From the NCBI GenBank assembly GCA_946902985.2, contig OX336398.1:236514362-236578361 (forward strand): a stretch of 64,000 nucleotides of DNA. Reading direction: 5' to 3'. Every line of letters begins with the position of its first letter. Positions within the stretch are counted from its first letter, which is position 1. This DNA comes from Meconema thalassinum. Taxonomy: Eukaryota > Arthropoda > Insecta > Orthoptera > Tettigoniidae. This document shows positions 30,660 through 43,159 of this stretch, piece after piece. Below the pieces are notes generated by a model, which worked only from the letters and a program-made list of their open reading frames with translations, was not told where the DNA came from and did no database searches. The translations under genes and the position numbers were made by a program.

Positions 30660-32730
30660 CATGTTTCGGGCCCTACATTGGTCCCCTCCTCAGCCCATGT
30701 TATTGTGCTTAGGACACATCTTTCAAAACAACATCGACACTCTCAACACAGTAAAAACACAATGAACATATGATCAACAAAAAACTGATTAAAATCTAAT
30801 AAAATAGCATGTAAATGTTTGTCAGCCTTCAGGTACACATATTACACATTTTTATTTATCTTTTATATAAATCCTGTGCCATGAGGAAAAACAATTACTT
30901 TGCACTAGAAACACCATGTGGATACATAATCATGAATTAACGTTGAATTTTTCCAATGTCAAATTCTAATTTTCCTGTGACGCTCATTAAGAGGCGTGAC
31001 TTATGCTGACTTTAAAATATTTTTTCAAATGATTTGACGGATAAAAATAGTAAAATGCACTTGGTGTTGTGGTCATACTTGTATACATCAAATGGGTCAT
31101 TGCCGATCTCTCTTTGGAAAATTGAAAAATTCTTCTATCTGCGGCAGAAAAACAAATTTGGATCAGCGCATCTTGTTCTAGGCCGTATATAATTTCTGGA
31201 CCCGATGTCAAATGAAGCTGCTGTATAACAGGGTCACCAAAGCTCCACTGTGTATGAGCTGATAGCTGATAGTAGGGGTGGACGGGACCGAGATAACCTC
31301 AAACTTACAAAGTTACACTTTTGTCAACACTCGTAGTGAATGAAATCAAAACATTACCCACCACGTGCGCAAACAATACGGTCCAAGACTTTATAATGTG
31401 GCGGCGATATATAGTTCTCTAATTTCCCTCATTAACGCTGTGCGGCCATGTTTACATTCCATATCTGCGTAGAGCCAGGGCTTTCCCGGCTCTAGGCACA
31501 GCGTTGTCAACTATCCACCTTAGCCACTGAGATTTATTTATTTAGCGTATGGCTTTACAGATACAACACAGTATAGTAACCATACAGTAAGGACACATCA
31601 GGCCTTTACCATGTAAATTTTTCGTCATGGTTTTGAATCGGCCGGTTCCGGAAGCACCGCACGCACGCACGCATGGCGGCGACGGTTCACCATGTATCCG
31701 CGAGAGAGCAGTCTACCCGTATTCATTGAGTGCGGCCTGTCGATTTTGTCTGAAGAAAACATTGTTTGTAATTATTAAAATCAACTCAGAAATATAATTT
31801 TGCATTTTAACCAATGGCAGAAATGTGGGAAACCAACATCTGTGCGGTAATTTATTGCGCAGTTCTTGTCACACTGGACATAACAGCATTCCGGTTTCTC
31901 GTGCATTGGAGCGGTAAATACAAATATCACACGTTTCATCGAATAATTCTGGTTTTAATATCCATGAGATGTCAGTCCCTCAAACACCTATCCATTAATT
32001 CACAAATTCCTCATTCCTAATCCAGATATAATGACTGGATAAAGGCCTGTAATCAGGAGGATTTACTGGCAAACGTGGCAAATCTACACGCCAATATATA
32101 GGGTATGTAGCCTTTATTTCTCAAAGGAAGTGTTTTAAACCACAAGGAGGGCAGTGCTAGGCTGAGATTAGGTAATATTGCCCAACAAACATTAAATCTC
32201 CACCCTAGAGAAGCTATTGTCTCCTTTAATGTGTCCGTTTTCTAACCCCACTTAGCCTAGGAGGTAAATGGTTTCCTGACTGAAGTTAGTTGATGTGTTT
32301 TATTAACTGTAATTTGTTAAGCTGCAGCCCTTTACAGTGAATTAAGAGCTTTAATTACAAGCTACAATGCAAATCGGATTTAACATTTGCTCCCTCACCT
32401 ATGGGACTTTGTGCTATTCCTGAAGAGTTCTGGAGAAGTTTGGATTGTCGTGTACCCAAAGCTACAATCCCATGAAATGACAAGGTACTCCAGTCCATCA
32501 AAATTGTAAATAGTGTTGCTTTCAGAGACAAACTATTGAGGTTAGCAACCCCTCACTATGCTCTGCATGGCATTAAGGCTGTGTGACTTAAAAACCAGGG
32601 CTGTTAACCTTGATGTTCCTAACTCATAGACATATCACAATGCCCTTAATTTTATTTAATTCTGTGAGACCACTAAAAGTTTGCCCACCCATGTAAATGA
32701 TAAGCCCACCCAATTTCTTCTCAAGTGATA
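30660..32730. other. Intergenic or upstream region, no gene recognised
   Basis: About 2 kb with only short frames. A small hairpin (AGAGCCAGGG to CCCGGCTCT) is at about 31471-31494. A repeat fragment at 31550-31600 (CAGTATAGTAACCATACAGTA) recurs in reverse near 40875. No splice-flanked transporter exon was recognised here, although upstream exons of that gene must lie in this direction. Confidence 0.45.
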
Positions 32731-32737
32731 CCTCCCT

Positions 32738-32805
32738 CTCATTCCACACACGCCCAAATACACGGGGATATATGACCACGATGTCTCAGCCCTTAAAATA
32801 AGCAA
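32738..32805 (+). repeat. SINE family B tail fragment
   Basis: The segment ATTCCACACACGCCCAAATA through the CACGGGGATATATGACCACG block matches the last 70 bp of the SINE at 37020-37410. Confidence 0.6.
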
Positions 32806-33094
32806 CAACGACTGTATCTTCGATACACACTGATCAAATTCCTGGATACTTCTATACTTTCAGCAATGATCCTAGGGATGATTTTTCTTCACTATGTCAC
32901 ATGCAGAACATGGTACCACTAAAGCAATACTGTATAGGTCCATGTTATTTGAAAATGAATACCGGTACATAATAATCATACAAGAGTGGAGCCTTGCATA
33001 AGTGAGGAGATGTAACACCAAACTCTGGGTGTCAACAAGCCTTGCACTTATATCACTCGGGAATTGAGAAATTGGGTGGGCTTATTGTGTGATA

Positions 33095-33405
33095 ATCTTT
33101 GTTACTGTGGTGGCTGTACTAGTGTGTGTATTTGTAAATAGGGGATAGGATTGGGAAGGAGGTGGCTGTGCCCTTAAGTTAACAACCATCCCTGCATTTG
33201 CCTTGAGTAGGGAAACCACTTCCAGGATGGCCGAGGTGGGAATCGAACCCTCCTCTTCTCAGTTTTGCCTCACGAGGCTGACTGTAACCCATTCCAGCCC
33301 TAAGGCCAGAATCAAAATTTCTTGGCAAAGCCGGGAGTCAAACCCAGACCTACGGGGGTGACAGCCAAGAAAGCTATCTGCTGCACCACGAGGTGGTCTC
33401 GCGAA
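33095..33405 (-). repeat. tRNA-derived SINE, family B
   Basis: The reverse sense starts at the CCACCTCGTGGTGCAGCAGA head (box A) and has GGTCTGGGTTTGACTCCCGG as box B. Then comes a second tRNA-like motif, GAGGGTTCGATTCCCACC. The body ends at ACTAGTACAGCCACCACAGT. It matches 37020-37410 in reverse orientation. Confidence 0.78.
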
Positions 33406-33409
33406 AATG

Positions 33410-35780
33410 TAATGTCTTAGTCATAAATATATTCTATATAAATCTACATGAAAATAGCCTACTCCCTATCCAAACATTTTCATAAATTTAAGTTTCATAT
33501 ACCATTTTAAAGCTCAATGGTTTTAAAATTTACAGTTATCTTAAGTCATAGCAACAGATTTCAATGTTTACATTAAGCCACATTGTTCAAACCTGTTCAG
33601 GGATGTCGGAAATTCCTCAGATAATGGCAAGCTGCAACTCACATCCTATTCTATTGTTGGGCAAGGACTTGATTCTCATCATTGCAGAAATAATCTGTTT
33701 AATACTAGCTGTAAACATGGCCAAGGTTTCATGTGATACAAGCTAAAGGTGTAGAATTTGGTATAAATGTTTATCTCAAGTATCCAGTACCAGTACCTCT
33801 ATGTCAATGTTGCATAGGCATTGTGCTTGCTACACTTGTCATAGTATGTGGTACGGTATAAATTTCAGAATGTGCATCAATTTTAATTTCTACCGTTTGA
33901 TTATTCATATTTTTGTGGGGGTCAGGAATCGTATGGTTTGTGAAGTGATGCTTAGGAAAAGTTGTCTCCTTTCTTTTTAAGGATGTGTGAAGGACAGAGT
34001 GGTGTGTCTTTATAATGACATACTAAAATTGTAATGGCTGATGAAGGATGTAATTAATATCCAGAACATGTCCTACTATTTGCACATTATTTATTCATTT
34101 AAGGGTTGATTAGGCAGAAAGATTTACAGAAGATTACAATTCAAGAAATATTATACTCATCAGAGTTAATTAGAGATGAACGAAACTGGGCAAGGTACTG
34201 GAAAAGCCTGTGACCTATTAAAAGGAAAGGTCCCGGCAGATTTCCCCTATATTGTTCAACCAGCCACATCTGGTTACGACCACTATATTCTTCCTGAAGT
34301 AACTCCACAGAGAGAATGAAAAGTGTCAAGAACAAACTTCTGCTTGCAATCGCACATTTTTCTGCATTACAGTATTACTTACTTGTTTACATGGTTTATG
34401 TAGAATCAACTCGTACAAATATTACAGTGAATTCTATGTCTGTGCCCCATCATATCCATAGTACCGTACCTAGAAGAATTTGCAGTAATTTATTTTCTGG
34501 CCATGAAAGCCTAAACATTCCAACTCAAACAGGCATATTTTTCTGCAAATGTTTGGGTATTCTGATATATTTTCATGGAAACATTTGACTTTTTTTTTTA
34601 AGAAACATTATTTTTTCCTGTTTTCAATTTTCAGAGGTGAAGCTCACCAATTTTGTGACTACATCCTGAAGTTGGTTGGCCTAGAAGCCTAGAGTATATA
34701 AAATATGGTAGCGAGTGTTTAATCGTAAAGAGGTTTTCTCAATAGTGATTTTTAATGCCCTGGCATTGTCATTGAGGAGCAAATTTAACTTCCTAAATAC
34801 TGTAACATTTAAGTTGGTCTAACACGAAAGAAATTTAATAATACTATACCTGTAAGGTTTTAGCTACCTACTAAGAAAATTAATGTGCAATTTTTGAATG
34901 GAGCTACCTAGGCAAATCTTTACACCAAAAACCAACATATTGTTTATCGCTACCTTTTAGTGGAGAAACTAGAATTCATGTCAGATAACCTGCAGCTTCT
35001 GTGACTGATAACTATAGTTTTGTCTTGTTGTCAACAAATGTGATAGACAGGTCTGAAGCAGTTCATTATTTCAAAAACTGACTCTCTCTATCAGAAATCA
35101 AATCAGTGATTTGAGATCATGGCGATATCAGGAATGTTTGTTTATTGCATTACAACAAAGGATTTGGAAGTAATCTCATAAAGCAATAACTTCTAAATCA
35201 AAATAACTTACAATTTTATTGTTGGACAGCCAAAGGACTTAACATAATCCTCCATGGTTTTAGACAGGTGCAACGATCCATTAGTTCTGGGTTATCCCAT
35301 CCCGTTAGAAAATGGAAGGATTGGGGTTTGAGGCCTAAGGATGTTGTACAACATTAACTGCAAATCACATCACCACACTGAAGACCTGGTTTGTGAAATA
35401 AGTTGGTTCATGTCCCTTCACCTGTCATTTCAAGTTAGCTTCCTTGTTTCTCATCTCAAAATGCTGAGATGGTGGCTTTCCCATAGACCACAGTCACTTC
35501 CCCATTCCTTTCTTAGCCTCTTCTACTTTCCATCTACGTTGAGGCTGCATGGATGATCCTTTTCTCTAGAATGAAAGGGCTCCATGACACTGTCAATTAT
35601 GACGATAAAGACTTTGGGAGTGAAGTACGGGGATAAAAGAAATATTCATATCCAAGAAATAAAAATAGCCAAACATATAAGCCCATTGTTTCCACAGCTA
35701 CTGCCATGGTCTAGAAGTAAGCATAGCTGCCTTCTAACTGGTTGGCCCAGTTTTGAATCCTGGTTTTGCCAAGGAGAATT
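33410..35780. other. Gene-free AT-rich stretch
   Basis: About 2.4 kb with no recognised coding sequence, repeat family of this window, tandem array or RNA gene. Open frames are all under 100 codons and show no domain. Confidence 0.45.
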
Positions 35781-35799
35781 TAAATTTTGGCCTGTAGTC

Positions 35800-36100
35800 A
35801 TGTGTACTTGGATGTGTGTATCATTTGTCTCATAAACTGCCTTATTGTGATGGCTGTATTAGTGTGTGCATTTATAATTTTAGGTGAGGATAGGGAAGGA
35901 GACGACTATGGCCTTACGTTAGGGGTAGCTTACCGTCTCGGCATTTACCTGCAGTAGAAGTGGAAAACCAAGGAAAACCACTTACAAGATGGCCGAGATG
36001 GGAATCAAATCACCTCTTCTCAGTTTTGCCTCACAAAGCTGAGTGTATCCCGTTCCAGCCCTCAGACCAGAATGCTAGTTGCTACACCACGAGGTGATCT
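35800..36100 (-). repeat. tRNA-derived SINE, family B (decayed copy)
   Basis: Matches 33095-33405 in the same orientation: GTGATGGCTGTATTAGTGTG, then GAAAACCACTTACAAGATGG, then CTCTTCTCAGTTTTGCCTCA and CTACACCACGAGGTGATCT. The first box B is decayed, and a block next to the head is lost. Confidence 0.72.
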
Positions 36101-36254
36101 AAGTGAAAAGGGATGGATTCTAATCCACCTCTTGGTCCTAATAGAAGTGAATTTCTATGGTTTCTAATTCCCCTTCCCCCCTCCCAGAATGCTCCATGCA
36201 CCAAACATTCCATCTTCAAATTATTTTGCATGCCCAATTAAATGGAGTAATATA

Positions 36255-36570
36255 GCTCGGGTGGTGTTGGGGTAGCGCGCCTGCCTCGCATCAGGAGACC
36301 TCGGGTTCGATTCCAGGCTCCGTCAGGGATTTCAGAAACCGGCGTGAGGGCTGGAACTGGGTGTACACAGCCTCGCAAGGACAATTGAATAGCTGTCTGA
36401 CAATGAGGCAGCGCCACGCTCATGGAGACCAAGATTAACGGCCGAGGGGACCCGAGGCGCTCACCACGCGTCACCACATAATCTGCAGGCCAAATGGCTG
36501 GGTGGCGATCGCTTAGTAGGCCTAGGCCCTTCATGGACTGTAGTGCCACGGGGTTTGTTTGTTTGTTTCG
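36255..36570 (+). repeat. tRNA-derived SINE, family E
   Basis: The head GGTGGTGTTGGGGTAGCGCG and box B CTCGGGTTCGATTCCAGGC are followed by TTAACGGCCGAGGGGACCCG, as in 27594-27918. It ends in a GTTTGTTTGTTTC tail. An antisense frame of 103 codons over it is an artefact. Confidence 0.83.
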
Positions 36571-37019
36571 TTTTAATGGTAGTTCGGAGACTACGGTTTC
36601 AATAGTCTTCTTAGAATGTACAGTATATGGGTGTTAACTTTAAAAATACCCGCACGAGTCTCTCTGGAGGACTCACACATTATTACTATTACGTAAACAT
36701 ATCTTGCATAAGAATCATGGCCCTACTAATAATATAGTTCATCGTATCTTGGTGAGAAAAATACCTTACCTGTATGTGCATTTGCTCAAAGAACTTTTTC
36801 TTTTCTGAATTTTTATTCCATACATATTATTATTATTTTTAAAATTAATATTAGGCATCCACCTATAAATTTTAACTCAACTAAAATTTGTATTATTTTG
36901 TGTTAAGAGGGACAGATGACCTTGCTGTTCCGCCCCATAAATAACAATAAATATCCATACTATGTGTGATGTTAATGAGCAATTCTGAGAATATTTACAG
37001 CAGATCTAGATTGCAGTCA

Positions 37020-37410
37020 TGGACCACCTTGTGGCGTAATGACTACCATTCTTGGCTGTTGCCCCAGAGGTCTGGGTTTGATTCCCGGCTCTGCCAAGGA
37101 ATGTAATTCTGGTCTAAGGGCTGCAACAGGGCACACTCAGTCTCGTGAGGCACAACTGAGAAGAGGAGGGTTTGATTCCCACCTCAGCCATCTTGGAAGT
37201 GGTCTTCCGAGATTTCCCACTTCTTCTGCAGGCAAATGCTGTAATGGTTCCTAAGTTAAAGCCAATGCCGCCTCCTTACCAATCCTCACCGGAATTGCAA
37301 ATACACATACTCAGACAGGCATCACAATAACACAGGTTATCAATCAAAATTCCACACTCGTCCAAGTACACGGGGCTAAATGACCACGATGTCCAGGCCC
37401 CTGAAATGAA
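37020..37410 (+). repeat. tRNA-derived SINE, family B (full-length copy)
   Basis: The head ACCACCTTGTGGCGTAATGA (box A) and GTCTGGGTTTGATTCCCGGC (box B) are followed about 90 bp later by a second box B-like GAGGGTTTGATTCCCACC. The 3' half has CAATCCTCACCGG and TACACGGGGCTAAATGACCA. It is the reference copy for fragments at 548, 32738, 33095, 35800 and 60655. The two box B-like motifs suggest a dimeric head. Confidence 0.8.
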
Positions 37411-37619
37411 ACAACAGATTGCAGTCGATGTACAGAAGTTGTCTAACATGGTGGCCAGATCGCTCCTTAGTGCCTCTTGGTCTATTGGAATGGCTGTAAC
37501 ATCCGGCGCATTATACCATAGTCGAACTGTTCCTCTATTGGAGCACGAAGATTGGGATTCTCTGCCGTCACTGTCTCATGAAGCCATAGCCAGGTGGCTA
37601 TGCTAATGCTTGTTGTTTC

Positions 37620-38240
37620 ATGTAGGAGGTTGTACATCATGGTCGTCAGCCCTGTGTACTTGGGCGTGAGAAGAAACCCATACAACAGGAGCAATCGAGT
37701 GTGGCAACGGGTGGGTGAGAGATTTCACAAGCTCTTCATCCAGGAACGCCTCCAACAGCAAGGAAATTGTCATGTTTTGTGGTGGGATCATGTTTGGTCG
37801 ACGTACGCCTCTAATTCCTATCCACGGTAACATGACCGGTCTGGTATACAGAGACAACATCCTCAAACCTGTCGTTACAGGATTCGCTGCCACAATGGGT
37901 GAGGGCTTTACACTAGTGGACGATAATGCTCATCGAGCTAGGGTGGTCATCAGTTCCTTCAGATGCAAGGCATACTGAGAATGGAGTGGCCTGCATATTC
38001 TGCGGACATGAACAGTATCGAACATCCATGGGAAAAGATTAAGAGTGCAGTTTCGCACTGTCCCAATCCTCTAACAAACAAACAAACAAACAAACATTCA
38101 GCAACTGATTGAAGCTGCTTTCAAAGAGTGGGATAATCTGCCCCAAACCCGGTTGGTTCGTAGTTCGGTATGCCTCTTAGTCGGCAAGCATGCCTTAGGG
38201 CTCGTGGTGGCCATACATGGTATTGATATGCCCCAACTAG
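37620..38240 (+). pseudogene. Tc1/mariner-type transposase remnant
   Basis: Pieces in several frames follow the family order: RLQQQGNCHVLWWDHVW, then IMFGRRTPLIPIHGNMTGLV, then YRDNILKPVVTGFAATMGEG, then LVDDNAHRARVVISSFR, then MEWPAYSADMNSIEHPWEKI with the catalytic Glu. The DDNA-HRA motif supplies the second Asp of the DDE triad. Frameshifts separate each piece, and a (CAAA)n run (38073-38098) interrupts the last part. Terminal inverted repeats were not identified, so edges are approximate. Confidence 0.75.
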
Positions 38241-38244
38241 AAAA

Positions 38245-38700
38245 AGATTGCCACTTTTGTTAAGCTTTTAGTGTTTGTCTCTTTTGCACAACATATTGTG
38301 TGTTGTTTTTCTTTGTATGCCATTACATACTACCTTACCAGGGAATTGTTACTGCTAGACGTGGAGCACGGCTGTTGTGTATACATTACGTCAGCTCGCC
38401 TCGCTATGGCTGCCGCGAGCGGTTGCTGGCCAAGAGGGGGAACGCATGCACAGTCGTACAATGAGAACACACCGCACAGCGCACGACCCAGCACGAATCA
38501 TGCACACAAATGACATGCGATGAGGTTTCTCTGGCGACAACTGCACGTCTATCGCAGGAGTGTGGCTGGGCGGAGTGCATTAGTTCCGATTTCCGCCACC
38601 GGTAACAATTCGCTGGTAGGATAGTACACATAGCAAAACACTAAATCCCAATATGCAAAACCTTTTTTGGAGTACTGTTCAAGTTACAAACACTGCTAGT
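38245..38700. other. Flank of the Tc1/mariner remnant, nothing recognised
   Basis: Possibly the 3' UTR of the element, but no terminal repeat was found. Short frames on both strands have no domain. Confidence 0.4.
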
Positions 38701-38704
38701 CACC

Positions 38705-38760
38705 ATAACACTCTAGGGGCAGATGACCTCGAAGTTCCGCCCCTTAAAACAACAATTACA
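38705..38760 (+). repeat. Short repeat tail (GGCAGATGACCTCGAAGTTC type)
   Basis: GGGGCAGATGACCTCGAAGT to CCGCCCCTTAAAA is matched by GGACAGATGACCTTGCTGTT at 36909-36945. Both look like the 3' tail of one SINE family whose head is absent. Confidence 0.5.
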
Positions 38761-38941
38761 TTACATTCACCACAACACTGATTATCAAATACCATGCACA
38801 CACTAGTACACGGGTCATAGACCAAAGAGGTCCTAATTGGAACTATAATAATATATACAGTACCAGTATGTCAAAAAATATGGTTATATAAATGACTCCA
38901 GATTATAGCTTACCAAGAGACATACATAGGCCTACTTTGAA

Positions 38942-39180
38942 CCGGCCTTGGTGGCCGAGAGCGCTAATGTGCTATCTCGTGCCTCGCTGGCATCGGGAGA
39001 GCGTGAGTTCGAATCCCACCTCTACCGTCCTGAAAATGGTTTTCGTGGTTTACCATTTTCACTACCAGGCAAATGCCGGGACGGTTCCTTTCAATAAATC
39101 CACGGCCAATTTCCCTCCAATATCCCTTCCCTGACCCGTCCTGAAAAGAAAAGTACATGGCCATTGGCTGCATTAATAAA
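38942..39180 (+). repeat. tRNA-derived SINE, family F
   Basis: CGGCCTTGGTGGCCGAGAGC holds box A, and GTGAGTTCGAATCCCACCTC is a strong box B. The body has GGCAAATGCCGGGACGGTTC, and the tail ends at CATGGCCATTGGCTGCATTA. Confidence 0.82.
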
Positions 39181-39189
39181 ATTATACAT

Positions 39190-39770
39190 ACTTTGAAACT
39201 TTAGTTTTTAAAATAAGACTGCTGTTACGACTTGAAACTGAATCCCAGCACTCTGCGCAGAGTGTGAACTGATAACACCACGATAGCCCTTTGTTAACTC
39301 TTGGGCCTAGTAACTGAAACTATGGCATGTAGTTAGGCCTCCTAATGACCAGTATTAATTCTGCTATGATGTACATGTCGCTTACAGGTACCAACTGGAA
39401 AGACCTGCCCCAGGCCTCTCCAAAAGCAACACAGCATTATGAGCCTAACATTTCTCTCATCCAGGTGTAAAAACCATCCATCGCATGGAAAACTCATCCT
39501 ACATTATCTCCATTTCTGCAGAATGGGGAGAATAAGGAGTTGACATACCACTGACAAGTAAAAAGTGCGGTGCGGATAGATGGCAACTTATTAGTCGTGA
39601 CGAGGTTAAAGTTAGGTCTGATTGGTGTTAAGCTATGGTTAGAGCAAGTTTAGGACTGAGCTTTTTACTTGATTGATTGGCGACACCATTGCACATAGTG
39701 TTATTTACCAGTTATATTACTTTATTACATTCACTAGCGACAGAAAGCAAAGCAAACTTGTAGCTTCACG
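39190..39770. other. No feature recognised
   Basis: About 580 bp without coding signals or repeats shared with the rest of the window. Confidence 0.4.
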
Positions 39771-39777
39771 TGGCTCT

Positions 39778-39890
39778 CGTGATCATAAGCCACAGAACCT
39801 TCTTTTTTATATTTGGAATTTGAACCACGGGATGCAACTCTGGAATTCTAACATGCATTAACCAAGAATCAAAACCCAGTCCAAAACTAT
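39778..39890 (-). repeat. tRNA-derived SINE, family D (3' part, decayed)
   Basis: Shares GATCATAAGCCACAGAACCT and GCATTAACCAAGAATCAAAA with 11192-11340. The box A head is missing. Confidence 0.55.
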
Positions 39891-39899
39891 AATATGACG

Positions 39900-40940
39900 A
39901 CTTTAGGATCTCCGAATGGAGATCTGGGTGTGACCTTGGCTTCTAGGATTAAAGAAGCAGGCCTCTGTACGAAGGGTGGTTGGCCGGTTTACTTACTGTA
40001 AGCCCTGAGCTTGTATTTCAGCTTTACTTTACTTATTTTTAGGCCATCTGTAGGCTAAACAAAACAATCTACCAGTAAATGTATAGTCTATTTGTTGAAT
40101 CTGAAAGCTACTTGTTGCTCCTATAATAGGCATACAAAGACGTGGAACTAATAAAGGTAATGAAAAGAGATTCCTTAGCACATGACTTACAGTACCGGTA
40201 TTGAATTCTTCTTGGAACACAAGATAATGAACGGAAGTGTGAGTAGGCTAAGAAATAAGGAGTAAGAAGTAGCCTAGGCATATCATGAAATGTGAAAATA
40301 ACACTGCATAATAAGGCTGTCCCCACCCATCAACATGACTTTTTATTGACTAAATAAATTCCCGGGTATTTACGTTAGGAAGCTAAGAACATTAAAAATT
40401 AACACTTATTTACAGTTTCTGTAGAAAACTTGAATTGCATTATCTCAGACTACAAAAGTTTAAGAAACAAAATCCACATTTCCCCCACACTTTTCAATAT
40501 ATCGTGTGTTAATTTAATCATTAAAAACATATCATAACCTTTCATCGTCACGATGCAATCACAATGCGACACCACAGGACTGGAGGAGGAATGTGGTGTT
40601 AAACATTAAATTCCACACTTCTTAGAATTAAAACACAGTAGTATTAACACTTTCTATTTTCTTGTTATTTATTTTCCTAAAATATCTGATTATAATGAGA
40701 GCTAGTGTGTTGAAATAGAGTTAAATAAATGACATAAAATATACATTCATCAATCAGCTGTTTATCATGTGGTTGTCCATAAGTGGTGCTACCTAGCGGC
40801 TTACAGGTGTATTGGTGCTCCCCCTTATCAATTGTTTTTTTGAAAATCCGTTCTTCCGGTTTTGCCGAAGTGTCCATACTGTATGGTTACTATACTGTGG
40901 ATACAATTTGTACAAGATGATAATTCATTTAGAAAAGGAA
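39900..40940. other. No gene recognised
   Basis: About 1 kb of AT-rich sequence. The segment around 40860-40910 (CATACTGTATGGTTACTATA) is an inverted match to about 31570-31600. All frames are under 75 codons. Confidence 0.4.
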
Positions 40941-40944
40941 GACA

Positions 40945-41520
40945 AACCATATATTTATATCTAAATCGTTTATATAAGTCATTGCCTCTGGTGATCCATG
41001 AGCGAAATCAGTGACGTTGTCACTGTACTTTCTTTTAGGACACTCGGTGATGTTATGCTGGATGCTCTGCTTAGGGGCACCACAATCACAGTTAGGTGAA
41101 GGAATTATTTTCCATTTATAATGGAAGTCTGCACAGTTGCCATGACCCATACAAATCCTGTTGAGAGTTGACCATGTTTTCCGAGCAAACTCAAATCCAG
41201 GTGGCAGCGATGATCCAATGCGTGGTAAGATTGATCCAGGCCTAGTAAGCTGCCTTCCCTGCCATTCTTTAGTTATGCTGAAGTTGGTATTCTCCAAGTC
41301 CATTGCAGTCCTTGTTGATGGATTTGGAGATCGTAGACGATTCAGGCAAACATCAGCAATGTCCCGGTGTATTGCTAGTTGTGGGTTATCCATTATTTTC
41401 TTGAACTCCCTCAGGAGAGCGCTTTTATGTCGAAGATCTGGTGGAGGGATCACCCACTGAGAGCAGCAGTGAGACAGGACAGAACTGCATGAAAATATGC
41501 AACACTGCAGACCAGACCCT
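40945..41520 (-). pseudogene. Jockey-like LINE, C-terminal 3' fragment
   Basis: The minus-strand frame 41531-40929 (200 codons) reads SALLREFKKIMDNPQLAIHR, DIADVCLNRLRSP, PPGFEFARKTWSTLNRICMG, FHYKWKIIPSPNCDCGAPKQ and CPKRKYSDNV. The family C-terminus has a W-LN-R-R-GxG motif and a Cys cluster (CDCG...H...C) after the reverse transcriptase. RT motifs are missing (5' truncation). The open frame is unbroken. Confidence 0.75.
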
Positions 41521-41529
41521 GGACTGCAC

Positions 41530-42050
41530 ATGAACTGACAGAGAAAGCATACTATTGGTCAAACAGCATAAATATGGTTATTGTACTGAGTAATGTTTGA
41601 GACACCGGTCGCTAATAAGGAATTTGAGACAACTATATTATATGTTAGAAGTAGAGAGTGGTGGACCCCACACGCTTGCCTGGGCACTCTTGTATTCGAT
41701 CATTATTTAATTAGTCATGCCACCTGTTACAAGTGGAAGAATGGACCTTGTGTCAAAATGGATCGTTCCAAATGTCTTCATTTGAGCATGCACCTATCAC
41801 TTCTTGCGGTTTAGAAAGATCATTTTCTGTATTCCAGAATGTTGTCAGATTAACGCTCGAGCATAAGTGAAGAAAATTTGGAGAAATTAGTTGTAATTGT
41901 TTCAAAAAGAAACAAAAATATAACACGATGTTAAACTGAATTTTGATAGTGCATATTTTCCAATGTATAAAGCATGTTTTATCATATGATTGCATGCATA
42001 TTTTGAGATTTGGTAGTCCATGGATATCTGGGCTCCAATAATGAACATAT
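41530..42050. other. No feature recognised
   Basis: About 520 bp between two LINE fragments; no coding signal or known repeat. Confidence 0.4.
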
Positions 42051-42054
42051 CGTC

Positions 42055-42915
42055 GATCTAGCCGATGTCCAGGTGCCGCAGGTAACAATCAGGAGATTAC
42101 CGAAGATCAAAGTGTGTGAGCTTCGTGATAAGGATAAGAGGGTAGAATAAGAAGACAGCTACCAACTGACGAAGTGAAGAATGCAGAAGAGGAATGGGAC
42201 AGATTGAAAGAAGCTATAGAAGTGTGTAGAAAGACTGGTGCAAAGGTGAGAGAGGAAGAAACACCCTGGTGGAACGAGAAAGTAAAAATGGCCATCAAGG
42301 ATAGAAACAGGGCAAGAAGAGAAAAAGATAAAGAGATACTCATGCCAGTAGAGATACGAGATGAGGAGAAGATCAGAGACCTTATGGAAGTGTACCGTAA
42401 GAAGAAATTGGAGGTGAAGAGAATAATTACAGAAGAGAAGACTAAGTGTTGGGATGAGTTCACTGACAAGCTAGAGGAGGATAGTAAAGGAAACAAGAAG
42501 TTGCTTTATTCAGTGATCAAAAATAAGAGGAATCTTAGAAACACCATAAAAGCACTCGAAGATAGCAATGGTAATCTCTTCAGGAATGAAGAGATACCAG
42601 AGAGATTTTCAAGGAATACTTCTATGATTTGTTGAATGTTAAAGTGAAGGAACCAAGTGGTATGGGACGATGATATGGATGAACCTCCAATAGCATGGAC
42701 TGAAACAGAGATAGCCCTAAAGAAAATGCCTAAAGGAAAGACATGAGGAATGGATGAGGTAAGTGCAGGGACTACAATGGCTGCACAGAGTGCTCAATGC
42801 TGTGTGGAAAGACAATAAAGTACCTACAGATTGGAGTAGGGGTGTATTGTACCATTGCTTAAGAAAGGAAAGAGACTATAATGCACTAATTACAAAGGAA
42901 TTGAGTCGTCTAGTA
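42055..42915 (+). pseudogene. RTE-type LINE, central fragment
   Basis: The fragment opens with IRRLPKIKVCELRDKDKRVE. The main frame 42174-42635 has NAEEEWDRLKEAIEVCRKTG, ETPWWNEKVKMAIKDRNRAR, EEDSKGNKKLLYSVIKNKRN and NLFRNEEIPERF. Later pieces in other frames include QWLHRVLNAVWKDNKVPTDW and a decayed NYKGIE-type motif. This is the linker between endonuclease and RT plus the first RT motifs. It differs clearly from the 16167 family, so it is a separate family from the 3' fragment at 43820-44290. It ends abruptly where a truncated Tigger begins. Confidence 0.75.
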
Positions 42916-42929
42916 TCAAAACCGGCCAA

Positions 42930-43065
42930 TCGTGTTCAGTGTAGACGGAGAAATGTTCCACTTTCGCGCTATAGCCACACGCTTCATGTGAGGATTGCAG
43001 TCCACGTCTAGAATGTATTTCATCTTCTCATCATTAGTTATCTGCCGTACTTTCTTCTTATCCAT
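42930..43065 (-). pseudogene. Tigger/pogo transposase N-terminus (truncated)
   Basis: From ATG at 43065 the frame reads MDKKKVRQITNDEKMKYILD, VDCNPHMKRVAIARKWNISP and STLNTIGRF before a stop. It aligns in layout with the helix-turn-helix of the Tigger at 24070 (EKVKFIREVDANPHKTK, then LGIAYTTLCT). About 45 residues remain, enough for the first DNA-binding helix-turn-helix only. Confidence 0.7.
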
Positions 43066-43159
43066 TATGAAACACGCAATAAAATAGGTCATAACTGGAC
43101 GTGAACACTAAGAACTAGAAGACAATAGTGCGGAACACGAAGACAATAATGTGCCTACG

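Noticed and set aside
34033..34065. Third hammerhead candidate (CTGATGA with AGGAT...ATCC)
   Set aside because: The sequence after the putative stem II is AGAA rather than GAAA, and stems I and III are absent.
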